From NCBI GenBank assembly GCA_024401455.1, contig JAKSLA010000021.1, positions 1 to 48,894 on the forward strand: DNA of 48,894 bases, read 5' to 3'. Made by a program: the position numbers and the translations under genes. Numbering within the stretch: position 1 is the stretch's first letter; the number at the start of each line of letters is the position of its first letter. This DNA is from Paludibacteraceae bacterium (GTDB taxonomy: Bacteria; Bacteroidota; Bacteroidia; Bacteroidales; Paludibacteraceae). Below the pieces are notes generated by a model, which did not search any database, was not told the origin of the DNA, and saw nothing but the letters and a program-made list of their open reading frames with translations. This document shows positions 1 through 8,252 of this stretch, in pieces.

Positions 1-105
1 TTTGTCCTATAAAACTAAGTTAAATCTGTAACGCTTATTTAGGACTAGTCAATATTATTGTGAATCGTGTGACGTCTTGCATTCTCGATGTGCATCCTTC
101 ACAAA

Positions 106-2322
106 TTACAGCCCTTCCGCCTCATAAAGGATCTTGTCTTGAAGGAACGGAGCCGTTTTGCCGTCGAATCCGTTTTGCTCTAAGAATGGCAAGTCTTCGT
201 TGAATAGGGCATTGAAGTTTTTGCTGTCGGAGTTGAGTTTTTTTAGGCATTGGATGTAGTAGGCGATGGCCTGTTTGCGGTCGCCCTTGCAGAGGGCCAC
301 ATGACCTAAATTGAGCCAGTCGTGGTGGTTGCGTTCCGCTTCGTCCAGTTTCTTGTAATATTTCTCCGCTTGGTCTAATTTGCCTTCGACGAATGAACAC
401 CAGGCAATTGGGCGCCAAACATTCTTGTTGCCCGGGCTGAGGAATTCGATTTTGAAGAATACCTGCAATGCCTTGTCGTATTGCTTGAGTTCGAGGTGAC
501 AGTTGCCTATCGCCAGTTGGATGGCCATGTCTTCTGGGGCTTGGGCCTGTGCTTGCAAGTAGTAGTCGAGGGCCTTGGCCGTCTCCTTAATGCTTCGATA
601 GCAGTAGGCAAGTTTGCGGATGGTCCAAAGGCTGTCTGGTTTGATGACGTCAGCCTTTTGGTAGTAGTCGATGGCCGTAGCGAAATCGCCGAGACGTTGG
701 TGGCAGTAGCCCGTTTTTTGGAGCAATTCTGCGTTGCTTTCATCTTTGGCCACGAGTTTTTTGAATATTTCTACGCTATCTTCAAAATAGTCCTTGCTGA
801 AGTAGGCTTCGCCAAGGCTACGAAGGAATTCGTCCTCGTTCTCCATTTTCTTTATGAAGTTGAGTTTGTAGAGGTCGAGAGACTTGAACGGGTCGGCGAA
901 ATCATTCTTCCTTGGGTGTAGTTTGAAGAAGCGGTAGATGTCTTGAATGTACTGGTTGCTGATGGCGTTGGCTTCTGGTTCGGGAATGAGTGCCTTTTCG
1001 TTCTCTTTCAGTAGTTTCATCTGCTCTTCATCCAGGCTGACCGATTGGTAAGTCATCTTACGGTAATCTTCAGGCATCTCGACCAAACCGAGGGCCAAGG
1101 AAAATTTGTCCGAGTTGCAGAGGAACGGACTCTGCATTATCACTTTCCAAAATAGAGGCAACCCCTCATCGCCTTGGATCTTGGCGAGGGCAGAATGGTT
1201 GTGGAAAGGCATGAACCAGTTGCACGTTTCGTGGAAGAACGGGAAGGACTTCATGGACGAGAATGAACTGAGGAATACATCGGCTCCGCTTTGTTGCATT
1301 TCCGCAAATTGTTGAATCTTGTCGGATATGCCGCTGTTGAGCAAGTTCTCCCATTCGGGATTTTTGTCAAGCAGCGTTTTTTCGTCCTTCATCAACTTGT
1401 CCATTTGTAATTTCTCTTGGATGATTGGACTTATTTTAGCGATGTCGGGGAAGAAATCCTCCCTCAATTTCTTGTTGATTTTTTCCGTCTCCTTGCTTTG
1501 GATGAACTGCAGCATGATCTCTTTGATGCTTTTTGTGAGCGTAGGATCTTGGGCAATGTCTGTGAGTTGGGCATCCAACTGACGGTAGAGCGGGGTACGT
1601 TCGTTGTGGATGTAAGCACAAAGAATGAGGCCGACGAGAGCACGTTGTGCCACTTGCGGGTCTTCGTTCCGGCTGCCTAAGATGAGGATGTTGAACTTCC
1701 GTTCGTCGAACATACGAATGAGGCTGGTCGTTACGGCAGAAATGGTCAAGCATTTGTCCGCGAAATGAATGTCCTCGTTGGTGAGTATGTGAGAAGCCAA
1801 ATCCTCCTCTTGGGGTTTGAATTTGTCAGTTAGCCAGAAGTGGTTGTAGAGTTTGGAAACCGCTTTTTCGTGTTCGGCCGCATAATCGGTCGCCTTGCCT
1901 TTGGAGTTTAGGCTGTCTTCCAACAGTCCGGCCAAGGATTGGTTGATGTTGAACGAGGATAACTCATCCATAATCTCTTGTTCCGAAGGGAGTTGCTGGG
2001 ATTGGACGATTCTCTTTTGGCAATAGACATAGTTGCTGGAATCTTTCAGTAGCACGCGCTCCTTGATATGGTCGGAGGTCTCCAAAAGAGAGACGCAAAG
2101 ATGGTTGTAGATTTGGTCTTGTGCAGGGTCGTTGATTCCCTCGGTGACGTATTGGAGCATATATTTGTAGGTTGTCTCCAACTCCGTACGTTTGTCGTTC
2201 CATTCGCCGACTTGACCGCTTTCGGCGAGTGAGGTCATTTTGTCGAAAGCAATCTTCAGATTTTTGGCATAGACTGATTGGCAAATCTCATCATGCAACG
2301 CATCTATCTCTTTGTGTGTCAT
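106..2322 (-). CDS. Tetratricopeptide-repeat protein of unknown function
   Basis: This is a large, apparently cytoplasmic protein (738 aa from the chosen start) with no signal peptide. The first two thirds are helical, charged and unrecognised. About residues 490-695 form a run of roughly six TPR units with the usual W/LG/Y and A/P spacing, for example GYCHQRLGDFATAIDYYQKA. TPRs usually act as protein-protein scaffolds, so a partner-binding role is inferred and no enzymatic motif is visible. The frame stays open upstream to an ATG at 2430, but those 36 extra residues are Ser/Pro/Thr-rich and unlike the rest. A TAnnTTTG box at 2441-2448 would put transcription start almost on that ATG, so I prefer the ATG at 2322 (protein begins MTHKEIDALHDE). 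It is divergent from the DUF3078 gene. Confidence 0.85.
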   Translation of the reverse strand: MTHKEIDALHDEICQSVYAKNLKIAFDKMTSLAESGQVGEWNDKRTELETTYKYMLQYVTEGINDPAQDQIYNHLCVSLLETSDHIKERVLLKDSSNYVYCQKRIVQSQQLPSEQEIMDELSSFNINQSLAGLLEDSLNSKGKATDYAAEHEKAVSKLYNHFWLTDKFKPQEEDLASHILTNEDIHFADKCLTISAVTTSLIRMFDERKFNILILGSRNEDPQVAQRALVGLILCAYIHNERTPLYRQLDAQLTDIAQDPTLTKSIKEIMLQFIQSKETEKINKKLREDFFPDIAKISPIIQEKLQMDKLMKDEKTLLDKNPEWENLLNSGISDKIQQFAEMQQSGADVFLSSFSSMKSFPFFHETCNWFMPFHNHSALAKIQGDEGLPLFWKVIMQSPFLCNSDKFSLALGLVEMPEDYRKMTYQSVSLDEEQMKLLKENEKALIPEPEANAISNQYIQDIYRFFKLHPRKNDFADPFKSLDLYKLNFIKKMENEDEFLRSLGEAYFSKDYFEDSVEIFKKLVAKDESNAELLQKTGYCHQRLGDFATAIDYYQKADVIKPDSLWTIRKLAYCYRSIKETAKALDYYLQAQAQAPEDMAIQLAIGNCHLELKQYDKALQVFFKIEFLSPGNKNVWRPIAWCSFVEGKLDQAEKYYKKLDEAERNHHDWLNLGHVALCKGDRKQAIAYYIQCLKKLNSDSKNFNALFNEDLPFLEQNGFDGKTAPFLQDKILYEAEGL

Positions 2323-2440
2323 ATTCTTTGTCAAAATAAGGGTGGAGTGGTAGGTTGAACTCCCGCTTCGTCCTCCCTGAGTAAATATTGCTGACGGCCG
2401 AGGTTGCGAAAGGCAAGCCTCGTTGGTCATTATTCTTATA

Positions 2441-2448
2441 CAAATTTA
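2441..2448 (-). promoter_or_regulatory. -7 box for the TPR gene
   Basis: On the minus strand this reads TAAATTTG, a match to the Bacteroidota TAnnTTTG box. No good TTTG -33 partner was seen at the right distance. It supports the shorter start of the TPR gene. Confidence 0.45.
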
Positions 2449-2620
2449 TAAAAAAACTGGTAATCAAGCCTTATGTAGTGTGTAAAATCACATTTTGAGG
2501 GAGATGGATGGAATGTTCTGTGTCGTTGTTTCAAAATTTGAGATGGAGGAGGGGTTGATCTTTGCGACTCCTTGTTTGGTTTTGTTGCCATAAAGCAATT
2601 AAATATTTGAAAATTATGTC

Positions 2621-2628
2621 TATCTTTG
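2621..2628 (+). promoter_or_regulatory. -7 box for the DUF3078 gene
   Basis: TATCTTTG matches TAnnTTTG and lies about 70 nt before the ATG at 2698. The -33 element is not clear. Confidence 0.5.
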
Positions 2629-2697
2629 CAGTTAATATTTGGGGTAGAGTCCTCACAATTTATACGGACATTAATTTTTTAGCAATAATAAAAGGTA

Positions 2698-3807
2698 ATG
2701 AAGACAAAATTAGCAATTGCATTCTTTTGTGCATCTTCTTTGGCTGCATTTGCGGCTGATGAGTCGGCTTCAAGATTGGTGAGCATCGCAGAAAGTACAA
2801 GTAACAAGGATTCTCATAGCGAGGTTACCGATAGTGTTTACTGGAAGTTCCCTGGCGCAGTTGGATTGAACGCCAACCAAGCCTATTTCAACGAATATTG
2901 TTCGGACGGTATGGGAAGTTCGGCAACGGTTGACGCCTTTATCCGTCTCAATGCAGACTATATGAAGGGCAAGGTGATGTGGAAGAATGCATTCAGCGCT
3001 CAATATGGTTTCATGTATTCAGACCAATTTACTGGCGACGATGAAGTGCGTAAGAACATGGATAACTTCGCTTTGGCATCAAAAGTTGGTTATAAGGCTG
3101 CAGACAAGCTTTACTACTCTTTGATGGGCGACTTGGAGTCTCAGTTTACAAAGGGTTACAACTATGCATCTGACGTGAACAACTTGGACTCAGCTTATTT
3201 GGTTTCCAATTTCTTTGCGCCTGCATACGCTAAGCTTTCTCTTGGTGTCGATTATACGCCAAATAAGTATTTGACAGTTTTTGCATCACCATTATCTGCT
3301 CGTTTCACATTCTGTACAGATACATTGCTTTCTCCTAACTTCGGTATGGAGCGTAAGGACAACGGCGAATACAAGAAGTCGAGAACCGAACTCGGTGCCT
3401 ATGCAAAGGCTGTGTCTGATTTTGATGTGACAAGCAATGTCCACTTCTACTCTTTGTTGGAAGGCTTCTATGCATACAACAAGGCGGTTCAACGCACAAA
3501 TGTTACAAAAGATGCAATAGGTAACTGCTTGTACTTCGATGAATTGTCTGATTTTGCAGGAGATATCAATGATGAGACGATCCACGGTTGGTTCGTAAGA
3601 TGGCGTTTGGAGTTGGCCCTAAAGGTTACAAAGAACATCAACGTCGCTTTCCGTACTCAGTTGAAGTATGACGTTTCTGAGACAAAGCAAAACCCTCATG
3701 TTGATAAGGACGCCGTTGGTCTAACGAGCAAGTGGGATTTGGGTTACCCAGTTGCTAAGACTCAATTCTGGGAATCAACCTCTTTGGGTATAGCATATCA
3801 ATTTTAA
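2698..3807 (+). CDS. DUF3078 family outer-membrane beta-barrel protein
   Basis: This is a 369-aa protein with a Sec signal peptide (MKTKLAIAFFCASSLAAFAA, cleavage after AFA or FAA). The mature part alternates aromatic and polar residues in strands such as VYWKFPGAVGLNANQAYF and ADYMKGKVMWKNAF, and ends in an aromatic residue (IAYQF), as expected for a beta-barrel. The arrangement of WK, LN.NQA, KGK..W.N and Y.LM.DLESQF.KG elements matches the Bacteroidota DUF3078 family (recognised by eye). It is presumably in the outer membrane and its function is unknown. It is monocistronic, with its own -7 box upstream and a strong terminator just downstream. Confidence 0.82.
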   Translation: MKTKLAIAFFCASSLAAFAADESASRLVSIAESTSNKDSHSEVTDSVYWKFPGAVGLNANQAYFNEYCSDGMGSSATVDAFIRLNADYMKGKVMWKNAFSAQYGFMYSDQFTGDDEVRKNMDNFALASKVGYKAADKLYYSLMGDLESQFTKGYNYASDVNNLDSAYLVSNFFAPAYAKLSLGVDYTPNKYLTVFASPLSARFTFCTDTLLSPNFGMERKDNGEYKKSRTELGAYAKAVSDFDVTSNVHFYSLLEGFYAYNKAVQRTNVTKDAIGNCLYFDELSDFAGDINDETIHGWFVRWRLELALKVTKNINVAFRTQLKYDVSETKQNPHVDKDAVGLTSKWDLGYPVAKTQFWESTSLGIAYQF

Positions 3808-3821
3808 TTGAATTCATAAAG

Positions 3822-3863
3822 ACTTCCATAAGGCGTCGCTGCTTTATGGAAGTTTTTGTTTTT
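3822..3863 (+). terminator. Rho-independent terminator after the DUF3078 gene
   Basis: A perfect 10-bp stem (ACTTCCATAA at 3822-3831 with TTATGGAAGT at 3844-3853) is followed by a T-rich run. Confidence 0.9.
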
Positions 3864-3890
3864 TAGGGGCTGTTAAAAAAATAGTTTGGG

Positions 3891-4601
3891 ATGTTGATAG
3901 ATACTGAGGCTTTGAAAAGGCTTGATTTGAAGGCCTTCTTTTTTGATATGGACGGGGTGCTGTTCGACTCGATGCCCAATCATGCCAAGGCGTGGTGTAC
4001 GGCATTTGAGGCATTGGGCATTCCTTTCTCTTCGTATGATGCGTATATGCGCGAAGGAATGACGGGCGCCTCCACCATATATCAGGCTTTTACACGTCAT
4101 TTGGGGCGCGATGCATCTGAGGAGGAATGTCAACGCATCTATAAGGTGAAGTGTGATATATTCGAGTCGCTTCCCGTTGCGAAGCCCATTCCACAAGTTT
4201 TGGAGGTTTTGCAGACTGTAAAGCAGGCCGGATTGGAGATTTTTATCGTGACGGGGTCGGGGCAACATTCGCTCTTCGACCGGTTGAATACGCATTTCCC
4301 GGATATATTCTGCCGTGAAAAGATGGTGACGGCTTATGACGTGAAGAAGGGCAAGCCTGATCCTGAACCCTATCTTATGGCACTCAAAAAGGGTGGATTT
4401 GAGGCGCATCAGGCCATTGTGGTTGAGAACGCTCCGTTGGGTGTGAAGTCGGCCGTGGCTGCAGAGATATTCACCATTGCCGTTAATACCGGAATACTGA
4501 AGGACGAAGACCTTTCTGTGCATGGGGCAGGCGTTGTCTATCATAATATGGGTGAGTTGTTGGCCGAGTTGCCTGAAATCATCAGGACGGCAAAACGGTA
4601 A
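3891..4601 (+). CDS. HAD-superfamily sugar-phosphatase / beta-phosphoglucomutase-like hydrolase
   Basis: This is a 236-aa soluble HAD hydrolase of subfamily IA. Motif I is FFDMDGVLFDS with nucleophile Asp19 and acid/base Asp21, followed by an alpha-helical cap (about residues 30-95). Motif II is FIVTGSG, the motif III lysine is in KKGKPDPEPY, and motif IV is VVENAPLGVKSA. Motif IV has E-N rather than the usual E-D, a variant I believe occurs in many beta-phosphoglucomutase-like proteins. The substrate is probably a small phosphorylated sugar or nucleotide, and neither phosphatase nor mutase can be chosen from sequence alone. It starts 38 nt after the preceding terminator. No clear TAnnTTTG box was seen. 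Confidence 0.85.
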   Translation: MLIDTEALKRLDLKAFFFDMDGVLFDSMPNHAKAWCTAFEALGIPFSSYDAYMREGMTGASTIYQAFTRHLGRDASEEECQRIYKVKCDIFESLPVAKPIPQVLEVLQTVKQAGLEIFIVTGSGQHSLFDRLNTHFPDIFCREKMVTAYDVKKGKPDPEPYLMALKKGGFEAHQAIVVENAPLGVKSAVAAEIFTIAVNTGILKDEDLSVHGAGVVYHNMGELLAELPEIIRTAKR

Positions 4602-4704
4602 GGGAACCGTCTATATATTTCTGTTCCTTAATGTTTTACAATTTGGTGCGATTTATAGAAACCTTCTAAATCAACATTCGTAGTCTTACTAAAAAAGAAA
4701 TCTT

Positions 4705-5751
4705 ATGTTATTTGATATAATTAATGCGAATATAGAGAAAATGGTGATCCATAAGATCGGTTCGCGCACGGACAATACGGAGAATACCTATTCCAAGAAG
4801 TGTATGGATTTGGCGTCAGACAGCCCGATCCAGATGCTCAAGCAGTATTTTCTCTCATCGTTTCGTGAGCCGGTGCTTTATCATTTTGAGGGGTTGAACC
4901 ATGTGTCGGACAATATTGTCTATAAGTCCGCGTGTGCGATATTTGACAATCCAGAACTCTTCTATGAGCACTCCCGCATTTTGGCCTCTCACTTGTATGA
5001 GAGTTCCACGCACCCGCAGATCAAGTCGGGCGAGTTCTATTTGGTGCTTTTTAATAATGTGAGGATATTTGATGAGGATGTTCGTTGTCTCGGCATATTC
5101 AAGTCGGAGAATAAGGAGACTTATTTGAAGATCTATCCAGGACAAGATTCGTTTGACATCAATTGTGAGGAGGGCATCAACATCCGTAAGATGGACAAAG
5201 GTTGCTTGATTTTCGATGTAGAGAGAGAGTCGGGCTTCGTTGCTTCGCTGGTAGATAAGGTTTCCAAGCAGGAGGCCCTTTACTGGAAGAATGATTTCTT
5301 GAGCATGGAAGAGCGTCAAGACAACAACTTCTTTACGAAGAACTATTTGGATATGTGCAAGGGCTTTGTCAATGAAGTTTTCACGCAGGAGGGGAATGTG
5401 CCCCGAACAGACCAGATAGGAATGCTCAACCGATCAATCAACTACTTCAAGGACAACACGATGTTCAGCGAAGACAAGTTCAACGACGAGGTGTTGGCTG
5501 TACCAGAGGTGGTAGATGCCTTTTCTCAATACAGGGAGCGTTATGCTGATGAGAATGATGTCTCATTTGGAGATGAGTTCAAGATTTCACCTGAGATTGT
5601 GAAGAAGGAAAATAAGAACTTCAAGTCGGTTTTGAAGTTGGACAAAAATTTTCACCTTTATATACATGGAGGACATCAGTTCATAGAAAAAGGCTTTGAC
5701 GAGCAACACGGACTTCATTATTACAAACTCTATTTTGAGCGAGAATCATAA
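4705..5751 (+). CDS. Nucleoid-associated protein (NdpA/YejK-like, 37-kDa family)
   Basis: This is a 348-aa soluble protein. Its opening (IINANIEKMVIHKIGS), the central stretch LYESSTHPQIKSGEFYLVLF and the later WKNDFL and FFTKNYLDMCKGFVNEVF segments match my recollection of the 37-kDa nucleoid-associated family (PF04245). That family is reported to associate with the bacterial nucleoid, and its biochemical role is poorly defined. The gene stands alone between the HAD gene and a GC-rich repeat. The start at 4705 follows an AT-rich 100-nt gap, and no promoter was confidently assigned. Confidence 0.8.
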   Translation: MLFDIINANIEKMVIHKIGSRTDNTENTYSKKCMDLASDSPIQMLKQYFLSSFREPVLYHFEGLNHVSDNIVYKSACAIFDNPELFYEHSRILASHLYESSTHPQIKSGEFYLVLFNNVRIFDEDVRCLGIFKSENKETYLKIYPGQDSFDINCEEGINIRKMDKGCLIFDVERESGFVASLVDKVSKQEALYWKNDFLSMEERQDNNFFTKNYLDMCKGFVNEVFTQEGNVPRTDQIGMLNRSINYFKDNTMFSEDKFNDEVLAVPEVVDAFSQYRERYADENDVSFGDEFKISPEIVKKENKNFKSVLKLDKNFHLYIHGGHQFIEKGFDEQHGLHYYKLYFERES

Positions 5752-5753
5752 AT

Positions 5754-5794
5754 CCCTGTAGGGGCGGGCCTTGTGCCCGCCCTTGTGCCCGCCC
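5754..5794. repeat. GC-rich palindromic element with a 12-bp tandem duplication
   Basis: The short dyad CCCTGTAGGG begins the element. GGGCGGGC (5762-5769) can pair with GCCCGCCC (5775-5782, or the second copy at 5787-5794). The unit CTTGTGCCCGCC occurs twice in tandem (5770-5781 and 5782-5793). It starts 3 bases after the nucleoid-protein stop codon in otherwise AT-rich DNA. There is no T-run, so it is not a standard terminator. Confidence 0.75.
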
Positions 5795-5935
5795 ACTTAA
5801 CCCATTTGAAAAAACTGCGTTTGTTATAAAAAAATTGCATAGAAAAATATTTATGTATATTGTTGATAGATAAGTGATTGTCTGTGAATATCATTCTTTT
5901 GAAAAAGATGTAGTTTGAAAAATTATTGACATTTG

Positions 5936-5967
5936 TTTGCTTTTTATAAATGTATGTCCTAAATTTG
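5936..5967 (+). promoter_or_regulatory. Bacteroidota-type promoter of the first Crp/Fnr pair
   Basis: TTTG (5936-5939), a 20-nt spacer and TAAATTTG (5960-5967) fit the consensus well. The implied leader before the ATG at 6062 is about 85-90 nt. Confidence 0.75.
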
Positions 5968-6061
5968 TTAATGATACAAGACTGATAAGGACGAGTTTAC
6001 AAGATGGGAAATTCGTCTGGAAGACTAAGATTAGAAAGAGAAAAAATAAAACTATTGTGAT

Positions 6062-6661
6062 ATGCAGAAACCGATAAATTTAGATTTGTTTTTGGCGCAG
6101 TTCCAGTCGTTGGGGGTAGCGGATAAAATTCCTCCGGAAGCGATGAAGGCTGTGACGGCTCGTCTTAAGATGCATGAATACAATAAAAAAGACTTGCTCG
6201 CTCGGGCGGGGGAGGTGTGCAATAGGTGGTTTTTCATAGGAGAGGGGCTTGTCCGTGTCTTCTATGAGAGAAATGGTGAGGAAATAACGGAGTTGTTGGC
6301 GCCCGAAGGATGGGCATACACACCTTTTGAGTCTTATTATGGAGGTAGGACATGTAAGGCAAACATAGAGGCATTGGAGCCTTGTGTCGTCTTTACCCTT
6401 GACAAGGAGGATTTGACCGAGTTGTTCAAAGACTATCCTCAATTGGCTATTATTACGAGTGCCATCTTGAAAAGGTTTTTGATGTACACCCAGCATAGGG
6501 TTGATTCGTTACTTTTCGAGACGGCAGAGGAGAAATACGAAAAGCTTTTGTCTGACATACCGAAAGTTCTCTTGAGGGCTCCTTCCATTTATGTGGCTTC
6601 TTTCTTGGGCATTACGCCGGAGACGCTCAGCCGTGTACGTGCTAAAATGGCAAAACGTTGA
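6062..6661 (+). CDS. Crp/Fnr family transcriptional regulator (copy 1)
   Basis: This is a 199-aa Crp/Fnr-type regulator. About residues 20-140 form the cyclic-nucleotide-binding-like beta-roll (ARAGEVCNRWFFIGEGLVRV, then EGWAYTPFESYYGG). A long dimerisation helix follows, then a compact C-terminal HTH with ASFLGITPETLSRVRAK. There is no N-terminal cysteine cluster of the Fnr type and no clear cAMP phosphate-binding RxA cassette, so the ligand is unknown. It is the first of four tandem paralogues and shares a promoter (5936-5967) with copy 2. It is probably a homodimeric DNA-binding protein, and heterodimers with its neighbours are conceivable. Confidence 0.9.
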   Translation: MQKPINLDLFLAQFQSLGVADKIPPEAMKAVTARLKMHEYNKKDLLARAGEVCNRWFFIGEGLVRVFYERNGEEITELLAPEGWAYTPFESYYGGRTCKANIEALEPCVVFTLDKEDLTELFKDYPQLAIITSAILKRFLMYTQHRVDSLLFETAEEKYEKLLSDIPKVLLRAPSIYVASFLGITPETLSRVRAKMAKR

Positions 6662-6703
6662 CGGTTGTTTTACGATTACAGATTATTCTAAAGATTGAGG
6701 TTT

Positions 6704-7306
6704 ATGGAAAAGACAGTAGATGTAGAGTGTATATTGAAGCAATATGAGCATTTAGGCATCAGAAATCTTTCGAAGGAGGCTTTGGCTGATTTTGTATCAA
6801 AAATCACGATTACAACATTGAAAAGACATGATATGTTTTTGAAGGAAGGGGAGGTGTGCGAGCATTTCGCTTTCGTCAAAACGGGTCTTTTGCGAATGTT
6901 TCACTATAAGAAGGGAAAGGAGATTTCCACTATCTTCATGCCGGAGGGACGTTATTTCTTCTGTATAGAGAGTTTCTTCAACCATGAAGTAAGTTGGCGC
7001 AACGTGGAAGCGTTGGAAACTTCAGAGATTTATTTGATTTCACACAAGGATTTGGAGGAGTTGTGCTTCAAATATTTGGATTTTTATCTCTTCTGCCAAA
7101 CATTGATGGCGCGTGTTGTTACGGGTTTCCAATGGAAAGCAGAGATGCTTCAGTTTGCTACAGCGGAAGAGCGCTTGGAGATCATGTTGAAGCAGGTGCC
7201 CAATTTGATGCAAAGGGTTTCTTCCGTCCAGGTGGCTTCCTATTTGGGGGTTACGCCAGAAACATTGAGCCGTGTACGCGGGCGTTTGGCTCGTCGCGAA
7301 GATTGA
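6704..7306 (+). CDS. Crp/Fnr family transcriptional regulator (copy 2)
   Basis: This is a 200-aa paralogue of copy 1, starting 42 nt downstream. The frame can be extended to a TTG at 6695 (three more residues), but the ATG at 6704 (MEKTVDVECILKQ) is the natural start. The sensor roll has KEGEVCEHFAFVKTGLLRMF and MPEGRYFFCIESFF. The HTH is ASYLGVTPETLSRVRGR, nearly identical in its recognition helix to the other copies. The sensor domain is clearly diverged from copy 1. No separate promoter is visible in the 42-nt gap, so co-transcription with copy 1 is likely. Confidence 0.9.
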   Translation: MEKTVDVECILKQYEHLGIRNLSKEALADFVSKITITTLKRHDMFLKEGEVCEHFAFVKTGLLRMFHYKKGKEISTIFMPEGRYFFCIESFFNHEVSWRNVEALETSEIYLISHKDLEELCFKYLDFYLFCQTLMARVVTGFQWKAEMLQFATAEERLEIMLKQVPNLMQRVSSVQVASYLGVTPETLSRVRGRLARRED

Positions 7307-7611
7307 ATATAGAGAGAAAAGGAGTGCGCCATTGGTCGTTGGAACTTTAGATGCACTTTTTTTCTCTTTTTTTTTAGAGAAAATGATTCATAGAGGAAAA
7401 TTGATGAGGACGATTTGTCGTTTTGAGTCATTATTCCTATATTTGTATTGGTAAGATATTTGTATTGTTTTTTGTAGGAACTATTTGCTTTTGTGAATTT
7501 GAATTTGATTTTGATTGACCTCAAGCGAGGTTGTTAAGCAAATAGTGTTTTTCTTGTTGAATGTATTAGTGCATTCGACTGTATTTATGTTGAATTTTAA
7601 AGCCTTTTTAT
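7307..7611. other. Intergenic region between the two Crp/Fnr pairs
   Basis: 305 bases contain a pyrimidine-rich stretch (about 7350-7376), a two-element promoter (7414-7445) and a roughly 160-nt untranslated leader. No gene or strong hairpin was seen. Confidence 0.5.
7414..7445 (+). promoter_or_regulatory. Bacteroidota-type promoter of the second Crp/Fnr pair
   Basis: TTTG (7414-7417), a 20-nt spacer and TATATTTG (7438-7445) are present. The distance to the ATG at 7612 implies a long leader of about 160 nt. Confidence 0.7.
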
Positions 7612-8226
7612 ATGCAGAAAGGAATTAAAACTGAACTAATGCAGAGTGTTTTGGAGCATTTCGGTTTGATTGTTCCTATAACACAGGAAGTGTTGGCGGA
7701 TATTGCCGCAAGTCTGAATGTGGAGACATTTCGCAAAGGTGAGATTATTGTGAGTCCGGAAGATGAAGATCCTAAATGGTATTTCATAGAGAAAGGATTG
7801 GTGCGCTCTTACTATCATCGAGGTAAGACGCAGATAACCAATTTGTTCCTTTCCGAAGGTTCGTGTGTGAATATCTTCGAGAAATATTATTTGAATCAGC
7901 ATTCGGGCCTTTATTTGGAGGCTATAGAGCCAACCGTCCTTTATTCGTTGGAACGAAAGGATGCGCATCGTTTGCGTATGCAGTATCCAAGTTTCGCCGA
8001 GTTGCATAGGCGTGTTTTGAACAAATATATGGTCATTGTCCAGGAGCATCTGGATTTGCTGAAGTTTGAGACGGCCGAGGCTCGATATGAACGGTTGTTG
8101 CAACGCATACCGAAGATACTTTTGCGTATCCCGTCTATTTACGTGGCCTCATATTTGGGGTTGACGCCGGAGACGTTGAGCCGAGTTCGTTCGCGCCTTG
8201 TTAGGCAATCTTCGGATTCGGAATGA
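7612..8226 (+). CDS. Crp/Fnr family transcriptional regulator (copy 3)
   Basis: This is a 204-aa Crp/Fnr-type regulator with the same plan as its neighbours. The beta-roll has an acidic EDEDP segment where the others carry GEVC or GEPW, then KWYFIEKGLVRSYYH. The dimer helix runs into LLKFETAEARYERLLQRIP, and the HTH is ASYLGLTPETLSRVRSR. A short Ser/Asp tail follows the HTH. It begins with MQKGIK, like the MQK starts of copies 1 and 4. It has its own promoter, lies 26 nt before copy 4, and the two are probably co-transcribed. The effector is unknown. Confidence 0.9.
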   Translation: MQKGIKTELMQSVLEHFGLIVPITQEVLADIAASLNVETFRKGEIIVSPEDEDPKWYFIEKGLVRSYYHRGKTQITNLFLSEGSCVNIFEKYYLNQHSGLYLEAIEPTVLYSLERKDAHRLRMQYPSFAELHRRVLNKYMVIVQEHLDLLKFETAEARYERLLQRIPKILLRIPSIYVASYLGLTPETLSRVRSRLVRQSSDSE

Positions 8227-8252
8227 AATTTAAATGAGAAAGGAATTGAACG

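Larger units (their letters stand above)
2323..2697. other. Divergent intergenic region
   Basis: About 375 bases lie between the chosen TPR start and the DUF3078 start. The region holds one -7 box in each direction (2441-2448 minus, 2621-2628 plus). I see no convincing gene, hairpin or repeat in it. Confidence 0.5.
5752..6061. other. Intergenic region before the Crp/Fnr cluster
   Basis: About 310 bases hold the GC-rich repeat at 5754-5794, then AT-rich DNA with a two-element promoter at 5936-5967. No gene was seen. Confidence 0.6.

Noticed and set aside
3873-4544. 223-aa open frame opposite the HAD gene
   Set aside because: It is the antisense shadow of a well-supported HAD hydrolase. Composition is rich in His/Arg/Cys as expected for a shadow frame.
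4602-4650. Possible terminator after the HAD gene (AGGGAAC ... GTTCCTT)
   Set aside because: The stem is short, the loop is long and there is no real T-run.
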